Part shown: positions 1 to 7,505 of the stretch, in pieces
Numbering within the stretch: position 1 is the first letter of the stretch
Layout of the letters: the number at the start of each line of letters is the position of its first letter
Source: Candidatus Fermentibacterota bacterium
GTDB lineage: Bacteria > JAFGKV01
Reading direction: 5' to 3'
Assembly: GCA_016928395.1 (NCBI GenBank)
Contig: JAFGKV010000145.1
Span: forward strand, 1-18,623
Length of the DNA: 18,623 bases
Translations under genes and position numbers: made by a program
The notes under the pieces: model-generated
Seen by the model: the letters and a program-made list of their open reading frames with translations, nothing else
Told to the model about the DNA's origin: nothing
Databases searched by the model: none

Positions 1-1
1 A

Positions 2-1153
2 GTTCGCGGTCAGGCGGTGGCAACTTTCGGCGTCGCAGACGGAATCCGGGGGGAGGCGGCGTCTTCCTCCGGCCGAGGCGTCTATGGCGTGAACACCGCA
101 ACGACGGGGCTGGCGTATGGCATCTATGGCCTAAGCAGCTCCACAGGAGGTGGTTCGGGCGTTGTCGGCAAGGCGCCCCAGTATGGGGTGATCGGCGAGG
201 CAGCGAGCACACTGGACTACAGTCTCGGTGTGTGGGGATTCGCATCGAATTCCGCCGGAAGAACATTCGGCGTGTGTGGAAGAAGCGCGTCGACCGAAGG
301 AACAGGCGTCTGGGGCTGGGCGACCGCCTCGACCGGGAGTACCTGTGGTGTCAGGGGCGAGAGCGCATCCACGGACGGCACAGGTGTCTCCGGTGTGGCC
401 TTTGCCACCGATGGCCAGACCTACGGGGGCTGGTTTCGGAGCGCATCACCGTCCGGAAGAGGCGTGTATGGCGAGGCACAGGATGGGTTCGGTATCTACG
501 GTCTAGGCACCGTAGGTGTAAGTGGCACCACTATCTACGCGGACGGCACGGGTGTTATGGGCGTGGCCGTGGAGACCACTGGCTCGTCTATTGGCGTGTT
601 CGGGCAAACTAGCTCCCCCTCCGGTTACGGCGTCTACTCCTCGGGCAACTTCGCCGCGTCGGGCACGAAGAGCTGTGTCGTGAAGACATCGAAGGGGCCG
701 GCGATGCTCTACTGCCAGGAGAGCCCCGAGAACTGGTTCGAGGACTTCGGGGAGGGGCAGCTTATGAACGGCCGCTGCCATGTCGAGCTCGATCCCCTGT
801 TCTTGGAGACGGCGACTATCAATGGTGCCAACCCCATGAAGGTGTTCATCACGCCGGATGATCCGATGTGCGAGGGAGTCGCGGTGGTGCGTAGCACAAC
901 GGGGTTCGATGTCATCGAGCTGCATGGCGGTGAAGGCAGTTCCAGCTTTGCATACCGCGTCGTTGCCAAGCGAAAAGGGTACGAATCAAGGCGCCTCGAC
1001 TACTGCCAGGCGGCAGAGAAAGACTCCTACTTGTTCCCCAAGCTACGGGATCAGGAAGCAGGAAAGGCGTTAGGCGTGAGGGGGCAGGCGGGTGGCCCTG
1101 CTTTCCAGGACACTGGCGGCGAACCCTCTTCGCCACTGGGAGGTGTACAATGA
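2..1153 (+). CDS. GVxG-repeat surface/secreted protein, N terminus cut off by window edge
   Basis: The frame is open at the left edge (it reads VRGQAVATFGV before a GTG at 17), and the repeat pattern is already running there, so the gene starts outside the window. About 220 residues consist of degenerate repeats of roughly 17 residues, often paired into units of about 34, with the pattern GVxGxAxSxxGxGVYG and alternating S/T-rich turns. This looks like a stacked beta-strand or beta-helix fibre. A non-repetitive C-terminal domain follows (from about KSCVVKTSKG), with the motifs ESPENWFEDFG, VFITPDD, GFDVIEL and FAYRVVAKRKG. I recognise this cap as recurring at the ends of such repeat proteins in environmental bacteria, but no function is known to me. 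The stop overlaps the next start as ATGA, so the two genes are probably translationally coupled. A phage tail fibre is an alternative, but no phage genes are nearby. Confidence 0.8.
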   Translation, partial: VRGQAVATFGVADGIRGEAASSSGRGVYGVNTATTGLAYGIYGLSSSTGGGSGVVGKAPQYGVIGEAASTLDYSLGVWGFASNSAGRTFGVCGRSASTEGTGVWGWATASTGSTCGVRGESASTDGTGVSGVAFATDGQTYGGWFRSASPSGRGVYGEAQDGFGIYGLGTVGVSGTTIYADGTGVMGVAVETTGSSIGVFGQTSSPSGYGVYSSGNFAASGTKSCVVKTSKGPAMLYCQESPENWFEDFGEGQLMNGRCHVELDPLFLETATINGANPMKVFITPDDPMCEGVAVVRSTTGFDVIELHGGEGSSSFAYRVVAKRKGYESRRLDYCQAAEKDSYLFPKLRDQEAGKALGVRGQAGGPAFQDTGGEPSSPLGGVQ

Positions 1154-1713
1154 GGGGCGTGCGTGCAGCGTTGACGGTGGCGCTGCTCTGCGGGGCAGCC
1201 ACGGCCCAGACCTACGTCCTGAAGGAGTCGACCTTCGGGTCTGCGGGAGGCGCGATGTCGGGGACGACCTATGCCGTAACCGGGACCTTGGGGCAGCCGT
1301 CGCCGGTGGGCAGCTCCGCGGGCAGCAGCTACCAGACCTACCATGGGTTCTGGCACGCGGCGGGCTGGGCGCCGTTGGACGCCATGGTACTTGCCATCAC
1401 GCTAGTGAGTTCGACTACGGCCCGGCTGAGCTGGGATCCGGTGGCGTTGGCAACGGCGTATGACCTGTACCGGAGCACCAGCGCCTACTTCACGGCGAGT
1501 GGTTCACCGTGGCAGACCGTGAGCGCGCCAACGGTCCAGTACGACTTCACCGACGGGATCGGGAACTTCGCACTGACTCATTACTTCAAGGGCAAGGCAC
1601 GGAACGCGGCGCAGACCTCGCCGGAATCCAACACCGTGGGTGAGTTCGAGCGCAGCAGCACGAGTTCGGCCGCGAAGCCGGGAGGATTCTCGTTGAGTGC
1701 AGGAGAACGCTGA
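1150..1713 (+). CDS. Small secreted protein with FN3-like C-terminal domain
   Basis: This 187-residue protein begins with a clear signal peptide: basic MRGVR, a hydrophobic core, and a likely cleavage after the small residues of GAATA, before QTY. The next segment has the pattern GGAMSGTTYAVTGTLGQP followed by GFWHAAGW. I have seen this type of leader domain in secreted proteins of FCB-like bacteria, and its role is unknown. Residues of about 75-170 look like a fibronectin-III-type beta sandwich (ARLSWDPVALATAYDLYRS, then YDFTDG and HYFKGKARN). Its ATG overlaps the upstream stop by 4 nt, so it is probably co-translated with the GVxG-repeat protein and may be exported with it. No anchor or sorting signal is visible. 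The gene ends shortly before the hairpin at 1731-1766. Confidence 0.8.
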   Translation: MRGVRAALTVALLCGAATAQTYVLKESTFGSAGGAMSGTTYAVTGTLGQPSPVGSSAGSSYQTYHGFWHAAGWAPLDAMVLAITLVSSTTARLSWDPVALATAYDLYRSTSAYFTASGSPWQTVSAPTVQYDFTDGIGNFALTHYFKGKARNAAQTSPESNTVGEFERSSTSSAAKPGGFSLSAGER

Positions 1714-1730
1714 AGGGATCTGACAAGATC

Positions 1731-1766
1731 ATATAGGACAAGTCCAACATAGGACGAGTCCTATAT
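1731..1766. terminator. Inverted/direct repeat, possible bidirectional terminator
   Basis: ATATAGGAC (1731-1739) is the exact reverse complement of GTCCTATAT (1758-1766), giving 9-bp arms around an 18-bp loop. The same stretch also reads as two direct copies of a 15-bp unit (1731-1745 and 1747-1761, 13 of 15 identical), each containing AGGAC(A/G)AGTCC. It starts 17 bp after a plus-strand stop and lies between convergent genes, which suits a terminator. There is no following T-run, so it could instead be a protein site or a repeat element. Confidence 0.45.
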
Positions 1767-1785
1767 GGCCAGCGACCCCACTCCT

Positions 1786-1809
1786 TCGCGCCTAACGTCG
1801 CGCCTACCG
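1786..1809. repeat. 12-bp tandem duplication
   Basis: TCGCGCCTAACG (1786-1797) is followed directly by TCGCGCCTACCG (1798-1809), 11 of 12 identical. It is noncoding and of unknown role. Confidence 0.6.
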
Positions 1810-1885
1810 CCCGAGGCGTCCTCCCTCACTATCCCATCGCTCCTGTACTCTCACCCACGTTCCGTACTCGGCGGAAGCCCTATCC

Positions 1886-1906
1886 CGCGTTCCGGGTTCC
1901 GAGTTC
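1886..1906. repeat. Heptamer tandem repeat (CGNGTTC x3)
   Basis: Three heptamers lie in exact phase: CGCGTTC, CGGGTTC, CGAGTTC. Only the third base varies. The run lies just outside the 3' end of the kinase gene. Confidence 0.65.
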
Positions 1907-1927
1907 GCAGGCGCGGGTCCGCCTCCC

Positions 1928-4900
1928 TCAGCTCCATCTCGGCTCGGCCAGCAGTCTCCTGGCAAACTGCTCCAGCGTCTGAGACGCAGCCAGTCCCCTG
2001 ACACCCTCAACAGTTTCGACCGCCAGGGTCTTTTCAAGCTTCGCGATGGCCTGCTCCATCGACTCACGGTCTTCCTGGTGAAATGGTTGGTCCAGCCCCA
2101 CCAGAAACGCCTCCAGCGCTCCCGCCATGTCTCCGAACCGATCCTTGAGCCGAGCAACCGCGCGTATGATCTCCACGATCTGCGGAACAGCTTTGGTCTC
2201 GTTGGCAAGGGCCAGCGCGTTTCGGTAGCATTGCTCAGCCTCACGGGACTCATCGAGTTCCATACAGTGATCGGCCCTGAACATGAGCGCCATCGTCTGA
2301 CCATGCCGGTCACCGATGGCCTCTGCCTCATCGTGGGCCTCTTCAAGAATGGCTTTCGCGCAGTCAGGCAGCCCGCGGGCGGCGAGAGACACCCCCAGAT
2401 GCGCCAACGTGTTGGCAAGCCCGCGGCGGTCTCCCAATGCCCGTTTGATAGCGACACTCTCCTCGTATCTTCGCACGGCCCCCTCGTCGTTGCCACGCCG
2501 ATGGGCCACGATACCCAGCGTGGCCAGCGCACGGGATTCACTCAAGCGGTCTCCGACCGCCCGCGCAAGCACCAGCGCCTCATCTGCCAGTCGTCGGGTC
2601 TCGGAGAGGTCCCCACGCTGCAGTGCCATACCTGTGAGGTTCTGCAGGACCGTTGCCTTCCCCGGCTTATGATCGATCTGGGTGAAGATGGCGAGGGCTC
2701 GCTCGTAGTGCGTGACTGCTTCGTCGATGCGCCCGAAGCCATCGGCGATGACGCCGAGATTGGCGTGGCATGCACCTTGACCCTGGAGATTGCCGATATC
2801 CTCCCAGGTGACCAATGCGTGTGCGATCAGATCCTTGGCATCATCCGTATCGCCCAAGGCGATGGAGGCGATGCCGGCGGTATTGGCCGCGGAGGCCGCG
2901 TCGATCCGCAGATCGAGTGCTTCGGCCATCGCCCTCGCTTCCTGTGCCGAATCGCGTGCCTCCTGATAACGGGCAAGCCGATAGATCAGTGCACTCCAGC
3001 ATGTCAGCGCCACGGCGAGCGCCTTGAGGCCCCACTCATCTGTCTTCCACGCCTTCCGAAGCGCCTCAACAGTTCCACCGAACGCCATCTCCCCCTCGCG
3101 AAACCTCGAACGGTGCTCGAAGAACCGGTGCATGCCTCGGAGATAGAAGAGCAGGAGTTCGCTCCGGGAAGCGGACAACGCATGTTCCCAGCCCCCACGG
3201 ATGTTGGCCATCTCTCGTTCTATCTCGTCGAAGACCGACGCTTCACTGGCGGCTGCCAGCCCATGCTCGTGCTTCTGCACGAATGCCCCGTAGAACTCTG
3301 CGTGCAACTCCTCAGTCTCCGACCGTTCCCCCGGTAAGCGCGTCAGCTCCTCACGGGCGTACTGGTGCAGCAGCTCATGGACGGAGTATCGGTTGGATCG
3401 GTTCCGCGCTATCAGCGACTTGTCGACGAGACGTGAAATGGTCACCAGAGAGGCCCCGACCACTGCCCGCGCAGCCTCCAGGGTGAATCCTCCGCGGAAG
3501 ACCGATAGGCGTCGATAGATGCTCTGTTCCGAGTGCCGCAGGAGATTCCAGGAATGGTCGAACACCGCGCGCATGCTCCGGTGGCGAGGCGGTGCCCCGG
3601 GAAGCCGGGCGGCAAGCTGATCGATGTCTTCGGAGAGGCGCCCGGCGATGGCTTCGCAGGGAACGTCATCGACGGATGCAGCCGCTAACTCGATGCCCAG
3701 GGGATTGCCGCCGACAAGCTGGCAGATGGTCGCGATGGATTCCCAGTCTGTTGGCTTAGGGATGAACCCCGCCGAGGCACGTCGCGCAACATGATGGAAT
3801 AGCATGAGCGCGGGATGGTTCGCCGGATCGGGAGCATCGGTCGGGGCGGGGACGCCCAACCCGGCGATCTCCACCACGGTCTCCATCGGCAGACCTGTGC
3901 GTTCACGGCTGGTGACCAGGAACACCAGGCCAGAGCCTGCCGCCAGGAGCTCGTCGAGCAGGCCACGGCCGTCCAGGAGGTGCTCCATGTTGTCGAATAC
4001 CAGGAGCATGCGTTTACCCTTGAGGAACGCAAGAAGTTGCTCCTTGGGGTCCACCGTCCCGCGGAACGTCGCGCCGACAGCCGACGCAACTGCGGGAATC
4101 AGAAACGCGGAGGAGGGCACGGGGGCAAGAGGTACGAGATGTGCGCCGTCCTGGAAGAGACCGCGCGCCTCTTCGGCGGCCTCAATGGCGAGACGGGTCT
4201 TGCCGATTCCTCCGGGTCCCACCAGAGAGATGAGCCGATGTGCGCCGTCAGTCAGAAGGTGGAGCAGGTGTTCCTGCTCGCGTTCCCGACCGATGAACGG
4301 CGTCATCCACCCTCCCTGATTGACGCCTTCGGCAGACTGACCGGGGGAATTGATCCTGACAAGGATCTCCTCCAGGAGCTTGCTCACCATGCCGGCATCG
4401 CGCACCCGCTTCGAACGATCCCGATCGAGCATCCATGCGAGCAGCGAGACCAGCGAATCGGGCGCCTCAGGCTGGAATTCGCTGATCAGGGGAGCAGGCC
4501 GCTCTACCAGCCCAGGCAGATCTTCCTCCGTGGCCGGAGTACCGAAAGGGAGCGTGCCCGCCAGCATCTCGAAGACCATCAGGCCCAGTGACCACAGGTC
4601 GGACTCAGGGCCGAGGGATTCCCCCCGGAACCCCTCGGGACTCAAGTAGGCCAGTGTTCCGATCAGCCGTTCAGTCTGTTCTGAAGGGCTCACAGACGAC
4701 AGCGCCGCGATGCCGAAATCCGACAGGCGGGGGGTTCCATCGGCAGCCATGAGCACGTTTGCCGGCTTCACATCGCGATGTATGACGCCATGCTGGTGGG
4801 CGTGGTGCAGAGCGGAGGCCAGGTCAATGGACACCTCGATAGTCCATTGAAGCGAGAAGCGATGCTCTCGCGTCAGGAGATCGCGAAGGGATCCGCCGCC

Positions 4901-5167
4901 GATGAAATCCGTCACTAAGAACGGGATGCCGTGGTGGATTCCCGAGGCGCGCAACTGCACCACACACGGATGCGAAAGCGTTCCCAGCAAGGCCGCCTCA
5001 CGCATGAGGGTCTCCTGGAGGCTCTGATCAGCGCCTTCCAGGAGCTTGATGGCAACCGGCTCGCCGTTCAATGTGTCGATTCCGCGATACACTCGGCCGG
5101 AGGCGCCGTGTCCGATGGGGTCGCCGATTGCGAAACGTCTGGCCAGCAGGCCGCTTACCTCATCCAT
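1928..5167 (-). CDS. Ser/Thr protein kinase fused to STAND-type NTPase and TPR repeats
   Basis: This 1079-residue protein joins three parts. Residues about 11-270 are a Hanks-type kinase: glycine loop GHGASG (19-24), Lys41 in VAIKLL, catalytic HRDVKPAN (130-137), DFG (150-152) and SPE (176-178). All key residues are present, so it is probably active. Residues about 290-500 form a STAND/AP-ATPase-like module: FIGRERE, Walker A GPGGIGKT (317-324), Walker B LLVFDN (388-393), LVTSRE, and GGNPLGIELAAA. A winged-helix-like stretch follows (LSVFRGGFTLEAARAV). From about 610 to the end are many TPR-like helical pairs, usually ligand or partner binding. No membrane helix or DNA-binding domain is obvious, so it is probably cytosolic. 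The ATG at 5167 sits 10 residues before the kinase fold but has only a weak ribosome site. It is the last gene of a minus-strand run, 35 bp after the small membrane protein. Such architectures are known in signalling and conflict proteins; the target here is unknown. Confidence 0.93.
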   Translation of the reverse strand: MDEVSGLLARRFAIGDPIGHGASGRVYRGIDTLNGEPVAIKLLEGADQSLQETLMREAALLGTLSHPCVVQLRASGIHHGIPFLVTDFIGGGSLRDLLTREHRFSLQWTIEVSIDLASALHHAHQHGVIHRDVKPANVLMAADGTPRLSDFGIAALSSVSPSEQTERLIGTLAYLSPEGFRGESLGPESDLWSLGLMVFEMLAGTLPFGTPATEEDLPGLVERPAPLISEFQPEAPDSLVSLLAWMLDRDRSKRVRDAGMVSKLLEEILVRINSPGQSAEGVNQGGWMTPFIGREREQEHLLHLLTDGAHRLISLVGPGGIGKTRLAIEAAEEARGLFQDGAHLVPLAPVPSSAFLIPAVASAVGATFRGTVDPKEQLLAFLKGKRMLLVFDNMEHLLDGRGLLDELLAAGSGLVFLVTSRERTGLPMETVVEIAGLGVPAPTDAPDPANHPALMLFHHVARRASAGFIPKPTDWESIATICQLVGGNPLGIELAAASVDDVPCEAIAGRLSEDIDQLAARLPGAPPRHRSMRAVFDHSWNLLRHSEQSIYRRLSVFRGGFTLEAARAVVGASLVTISRLVDKSLIARNRSNRYSVHELLHQYAREELTRLPGERSETEELHAEFYGAFVQKHEHGLAAASEASVFDEIEREMANIRGGWEHALSASRSELLLFYLRGMHRFFEHRSRFREGEMAFGGTVEALRKAWKTDEWGLKALAVALTCWSALIYRLARYQEARDSAQEARAMAEALDLRIDAASAANTAGIASIALGDTDDAKDLIAHALVTWEDIGNLQGQGACHANLGVIADGFGRIDEAVTHYERALAIFTQIDHKPGKATVLQNLTGMALQRGDLSETRRLADEALVLARAVGDRLSESRALATLGIVAHRRGNDEGAVRRYEESVAIKRALGDRRGLANTLAHLGVSLAARGLPDCAKAILEEAHDEAEAIGDRHGQTMALMFRADHCMELDESREAEQCYRNALALANETKAVPQIVEIIRAVARLKDRFGDMAGALEAFLVGLDQPFHQEDRESMEQAIAKLEKTLAVETVEGVRGLAASQTLEQFARRLLAEPRWS

Positions 5168-5202
5168 GCGGTATGCTCGTGTTACTCACCCAGCCTCATT
5201 CG

Positions 5203-5589
5203 CTAGTTCACCCAATAGCCATGCCCGAAGAGGGCGGCTCCTGAAAGAAACCACCAGGCCAGCGCCCCCACCACGCTCCAGAATCTGGTCAGGGGACGTT
5301 CGGAGAAGAAGGCGTTCCTCACCAGCCACAGGAGTAGGCCCGACCCAACGATGTATCCAAGGACTCCGAAATACGCGACCAACGGGCTCTTGAGATCCCG
5401 CAAGCCACCGATAGGGCCGGTCCATAGCGTCAAGTACGTTGTGGTGCCAATGCCATAATCCACAACCGGCTCATGGGGGAAGACGAAAACCGCCAGGTAG
5501 ACCGAGGCGACCAGGTAGCCAAGGACAACCCCAAGGAACCCATACAGAGGAACTCGTGGAATGCGATACGGATCGATGGGTTCACTCAT
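5203..5589 (-). CDS. Small multi-pass membrane protein
   Basis: From the chosen start this is a 128-residue hydrophobic protein with likely membrane segments at about 16-37, 69-90 and 102-121, plus a weaker hydrophobic stretch at 43-60. The N terminus (MSEPIDPYRIPRVP) is short and polar. The frame could start 9 codons earlier at 5616, but the ATG at 5589 has a good AAAGGAG site 8 nt upstream. It overlaps the stop of the transglutaminase-like gene by 8 nt, so translation is probably coupled. I do not recognise a family. Its position between that gene and the kinase-STAND gene suggests a membrane anchor, sensor or pore for the same pathway, which is inference only. Confidence 0.82.
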   Translation of the reverse strand: MSEPIDPYRIPRVPLYGFLGVVLGYLVASVYLAVFVFPHEPVVDYGIGTTTYLTLWTGPIGGLRDLKSPLVAYFGVLGYIVGSGLLLWLVRNAFFSERPLTRFWSVVGALAWWFLSGAALFGHGYWVN

Positions 5590-7177
5590 GCTGTGCGCTC
5601 CTTTCCTGACCGCCAAGCCTACGCCTGGCAGACGATCGGATCCTGGATGCAGATCCGTGTTCAGTACTCACCAGATCCCGTGTCCACAGGAAGTCACGCT
5701 CAAAGGCGCGAAGCAGCCGGGTGCGATCCGCATCCAGACGGGCCAGCTCCTGGTCAATGCCTCGGCTCGGCGACAGCAGGATCGCATAGAGGAGGTGTTC
5801 TTCTTCCACGAAGCCAGCGCCGCAGTCCCCGGCGATGGCGCGGGCATCATCGATACAGCGACGGTAGTTCAAGGTCGCCCGTGGTGGGTCATCCTGGCTC
5901 ACGTGAACCGCCACATCGGCACGCCAATCGTCATCCCGGCTCGCGACACCTTCCGCCGAGAGGAACGACCTGACACGCTGCCCAGAGCGTGCACGGAGGG
6001 CTTCTAGCAGGTGCCGGGATTCCAGGGTCCCACGGCTGACTCTTCGCGCCACGGTCTGGGAAAGGCCGAGGATCGACAACGCCCCCGGGCTCAAGGGGAA
6101 TTCCAGCGGCACCACGGTATGACGCGCAGCGGCCACATCCAGGGCAAACTCCAGCGAGCAGTCATCCAATCGCCTCTGTGCGGCGTCCACGGCTTCCCGG
6201 AAGGGAAGCGAGTGGCCGGAGTAGAGAGTGACACCGGTTGCCTCCAGCGGTAGCAGCCTGCCGCTGCGTACGGCCTCCCTGATCCGTTCCTGAGATTCAA
6301 TCACCGGCTCGAGGCGTTCGCTGCCGGTCCTCCAACACCCGACCATCGCGTGCTGATCGGCGTGCTCCCCTCGGCAGACAACAATCACCACAGGCTGAAG
6401 ATGCACGCTCTCCAGGCAGGAGGCGAACAGGAGCGATAGGTCGATGCACGTACCCGCGCCAGCACGCGTATGGGGATTCGGGATGACCCTGTGCGGTGGC
6501 CGAATCGCCTGTCCATCGGTTTCGTAACTGGGAGCCTCAAGAACATACTGGAGATTGTAGCGCACCTGGAGCGTCTCGTAGATCTGTCTCACCACGTCTT
6601 CAGCCTCCGATCCATCACCTACGGATTGGACGGGTGATGCTCCTCGGCCTCTTTCGAACACAGTCTGGCCGGCGTCTGCAAGAATCTGCTGGATGATGAA
6701 CTGCCCGGGCTGCACATAGCAGGCAAGAGTCTTGCGCGCCTCTTGCGCCAACGACCACTCATAGAAACCCAGGACGAGAACCTCACTGCGGAAGACCACG
6801 TGGCCATCCACCGCGATAGATAGGGTTGCGTACCGACGCGCTTCGAGCCCCTGGAGGCGATCATAGCATAGTTGCAGCGGAATCGGCGCGAGCCGAGCAA
6901 CGGCGCCGTGCCCGAGGGCGTGTACGGGCAATGTCAACGGCAGTGCGTATCCTGGGATGTCGATGGTCAGAGTGAACGGCTCGACAGACGAGTCGCTGCG
7001 GTTGACAATCTCGATGTGATCGATGATGGGGATATGGCAGTGGTGAAACGCGTAGCTGATCGCGGGTGCACCGACGAACGCGATCTCCAGGTCGCCATGG
7101 CGGAACCTGCGTGTCGAAGGGGGATTGCTCCTAGACACGGAAGCCGCTCCTTGGACGGGGTCGTGATCTTCTGGCAT
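5582..7177 (-). CDS. DUF4011-helicase-type N-terminal module with transglutaminase-like domain, fused to a Clp-N pair
   Basis: This protein has 531 residues in the longest reading. Residues about 25-360 match from memory the N-terminal region of the large DUF4011-type helicases. They comprise a beta domain (HIPIIDHIEIVNRSD, then LACYVQPGQF), a transglutaminase/papain-fold-like core with Cys244 in GTCIDLSLLFASCLE and His276 in HAMVGCW, and the closing motifs LPLEATG and FALDVAAARHTVVPLEFP. The third catalytic residue is not certain. The helicase part is absent. Instead, residues about 365-410 and 433-490 resemble the two repeats of a Clp N-terminal domain (ESRHLLEAL and EEEHLLYAIL), which normally binds substrates or adaptors. 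A basic tail follows. No signal peptide or membrane helix is seen. An alternative GTG start at 7138 has a better ribosome site. It is the first gene of a tight trio with the membrane protein and the kinase-STAND gene. It may be a protease or a peptide-binding regulator; the activity is unproven. Confidence 0.8.
   Translation of the reverse strand: MPEDHDPVQGAASVSRSNPPSTRRFRHGDLEIAFVGAPAISYAFHHCHIPIIDHIEIVNRSDSSVEPFTLTIDIPGYALPLTLPVHALGHGAVARLAPIPLQLCYDRLQGLEARRYATLSIAVDGHVVFRSEVLVLGFYEWSLAQEARKTLACYVQPGQFIIQQILADAGQTVFERGRGASPVQSVGDGSEAEDVVRQIYETLQVRYNLQYVLEAPSYETDGQAIRPPHRVIPNPHTRAGAGTCIDLSLLFASCLESVHLQPVVIVVCRGEHADQHAMVGCWRTGSERLEPVIESQERIREAVRSGRLLPLEATGVTLYSGHSLPFREAVDAAQRRLDDCSLEFALDVAAARHTVVPLEFPLSPGALSILGLSQTVARRVSRGTLESRHLLEALRARSGQRVRSFLSAEGVASRDDDWRADVAVHVSQDDPPRATLNYRRCIDDARAIAGDCGAGFVEEEHLLYAILLSPSRGIDQELARLDADRTRLLRAFERDFLWTRDLVSTEHGSASRIRSSARRRLGGQERSAQHE
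7147..7152 (-). promoter_or_regulatory. Shine-Dalgarno site supporting an alternative GTG start
   Basis: On the minus strand AAGGAG lies 8 nt before a GTG at 7138, in frame with the transglutaminase/Clp-N gene (codon 14 of the longest frame). The ATG at 7177 has no comparable site. The conserved domain begins after both, so homology cannot decide. Confidence 0.5.
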
Positions 7178-7282
7178 CCGGTTCGTGCCTGATGTCGTAG
7201 TATGCGCGCTCCAGGCCCGCGGTCAAGGGCCTGTTCATCTCAGAGAGAAGCTGCCAGACCGCTCGTGTCCGCGCTCGCAAAC

Positions 7283-7302
7283 TCAGAATCAGAAGTCAGG
7301 AG
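7283..7302. repeat. Short 6-7-bp-period repeat (TCAGAAG-like x3)
   Basis: TCAGAA, TCAGAAG and TCAGGAG follow one another directly. This resembles the other heptamer runs in the window. Confidence 0.5.
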
Positions 7303-7411
7303 TCGACCCCCCACAACGCGGCACACGGGCGGGCGAGCGGGCTGCCGGCTTCGCTTCGCTCGCAGGCTCCAGGGTTCAGTGGGGCGGCCTGCCGACTATG
7401 GTTCCGCCCCC

Positions 7412-7446
7412 ATCTCCTCGCTCCTCACTCCTATCTCCTCACTTCT
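7412..7446. repeat. Heptamer tandem repeat (CACTCCT-like x5)
   Basis: Five in-phase heptamers are present: ATCTCCT, CGCTCCT, CACTCCT, ATCTCCT, CACTTCT. They form a pyrimidine-rich tract on the plus strand, purine-rich GGAG on the transcribed RNA. It is noncoding. Confidence 0.7.
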
Positions 7447-7505
7447 CAAAGCGGCTCTGTCGTTGACCCTGCGCCTGGTCGAGGGGCGTGAAGCTCCAGC
7501 GTAGC

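Larger units (their letters stand above)
1714..1927. other. Convergent intergenic spacer with hairpin and short tandem repeats
   Basis: This stretch of 214 bp lies between the stop of the plus-strand FN3-like gene and the stop of the minus-strand kinase gene. I see no convincing gene in it. It holds a possible terminator hairpin (1731-1766), a 12-bp tandem duplication (1786-1809) and a heptamer run (1886-1906), each listed separately. Confidence 0.7.
7178..7505. other. Intergenic spacer with degenerate short repeats
   Basis: This stretch of 328 bp lies between the anti-sigma-like stop and the next minus-strand start. I see no convincing gene, RNA or clear rho-independent terminator. It contains a five-copy heptamer run (7412-7446) and a smaller 6-7-bp-period run (7283-7302). 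Any promoter for the three downstream genes should lie here, but I cannot point to one. Confidence 0.6.

Noticed and set aside
2078-3337. A 419-codon open frame on the plus strand inside the kinase-STAND gene
   Set aside because: It lies wholly opposite the TPR region, has no recognisable domain or ribosome site, and long antisense frames are expected in GC-rich genes.
3815-4591. A 258-codon plus-strand frame opposite the STAND ATPase region
   Set aside because: It overlaps clear kinase, Walker A and Walker B coding sequence on the other strand and shows no domain.
7185-7504. Plus-strand open frames of 93 and 100 codons in the spacer
   Set aside because: They have low-complexity Arg/Ser/Pro-rich translations driven by the repeats, no ribosome site and no recognisable domain.
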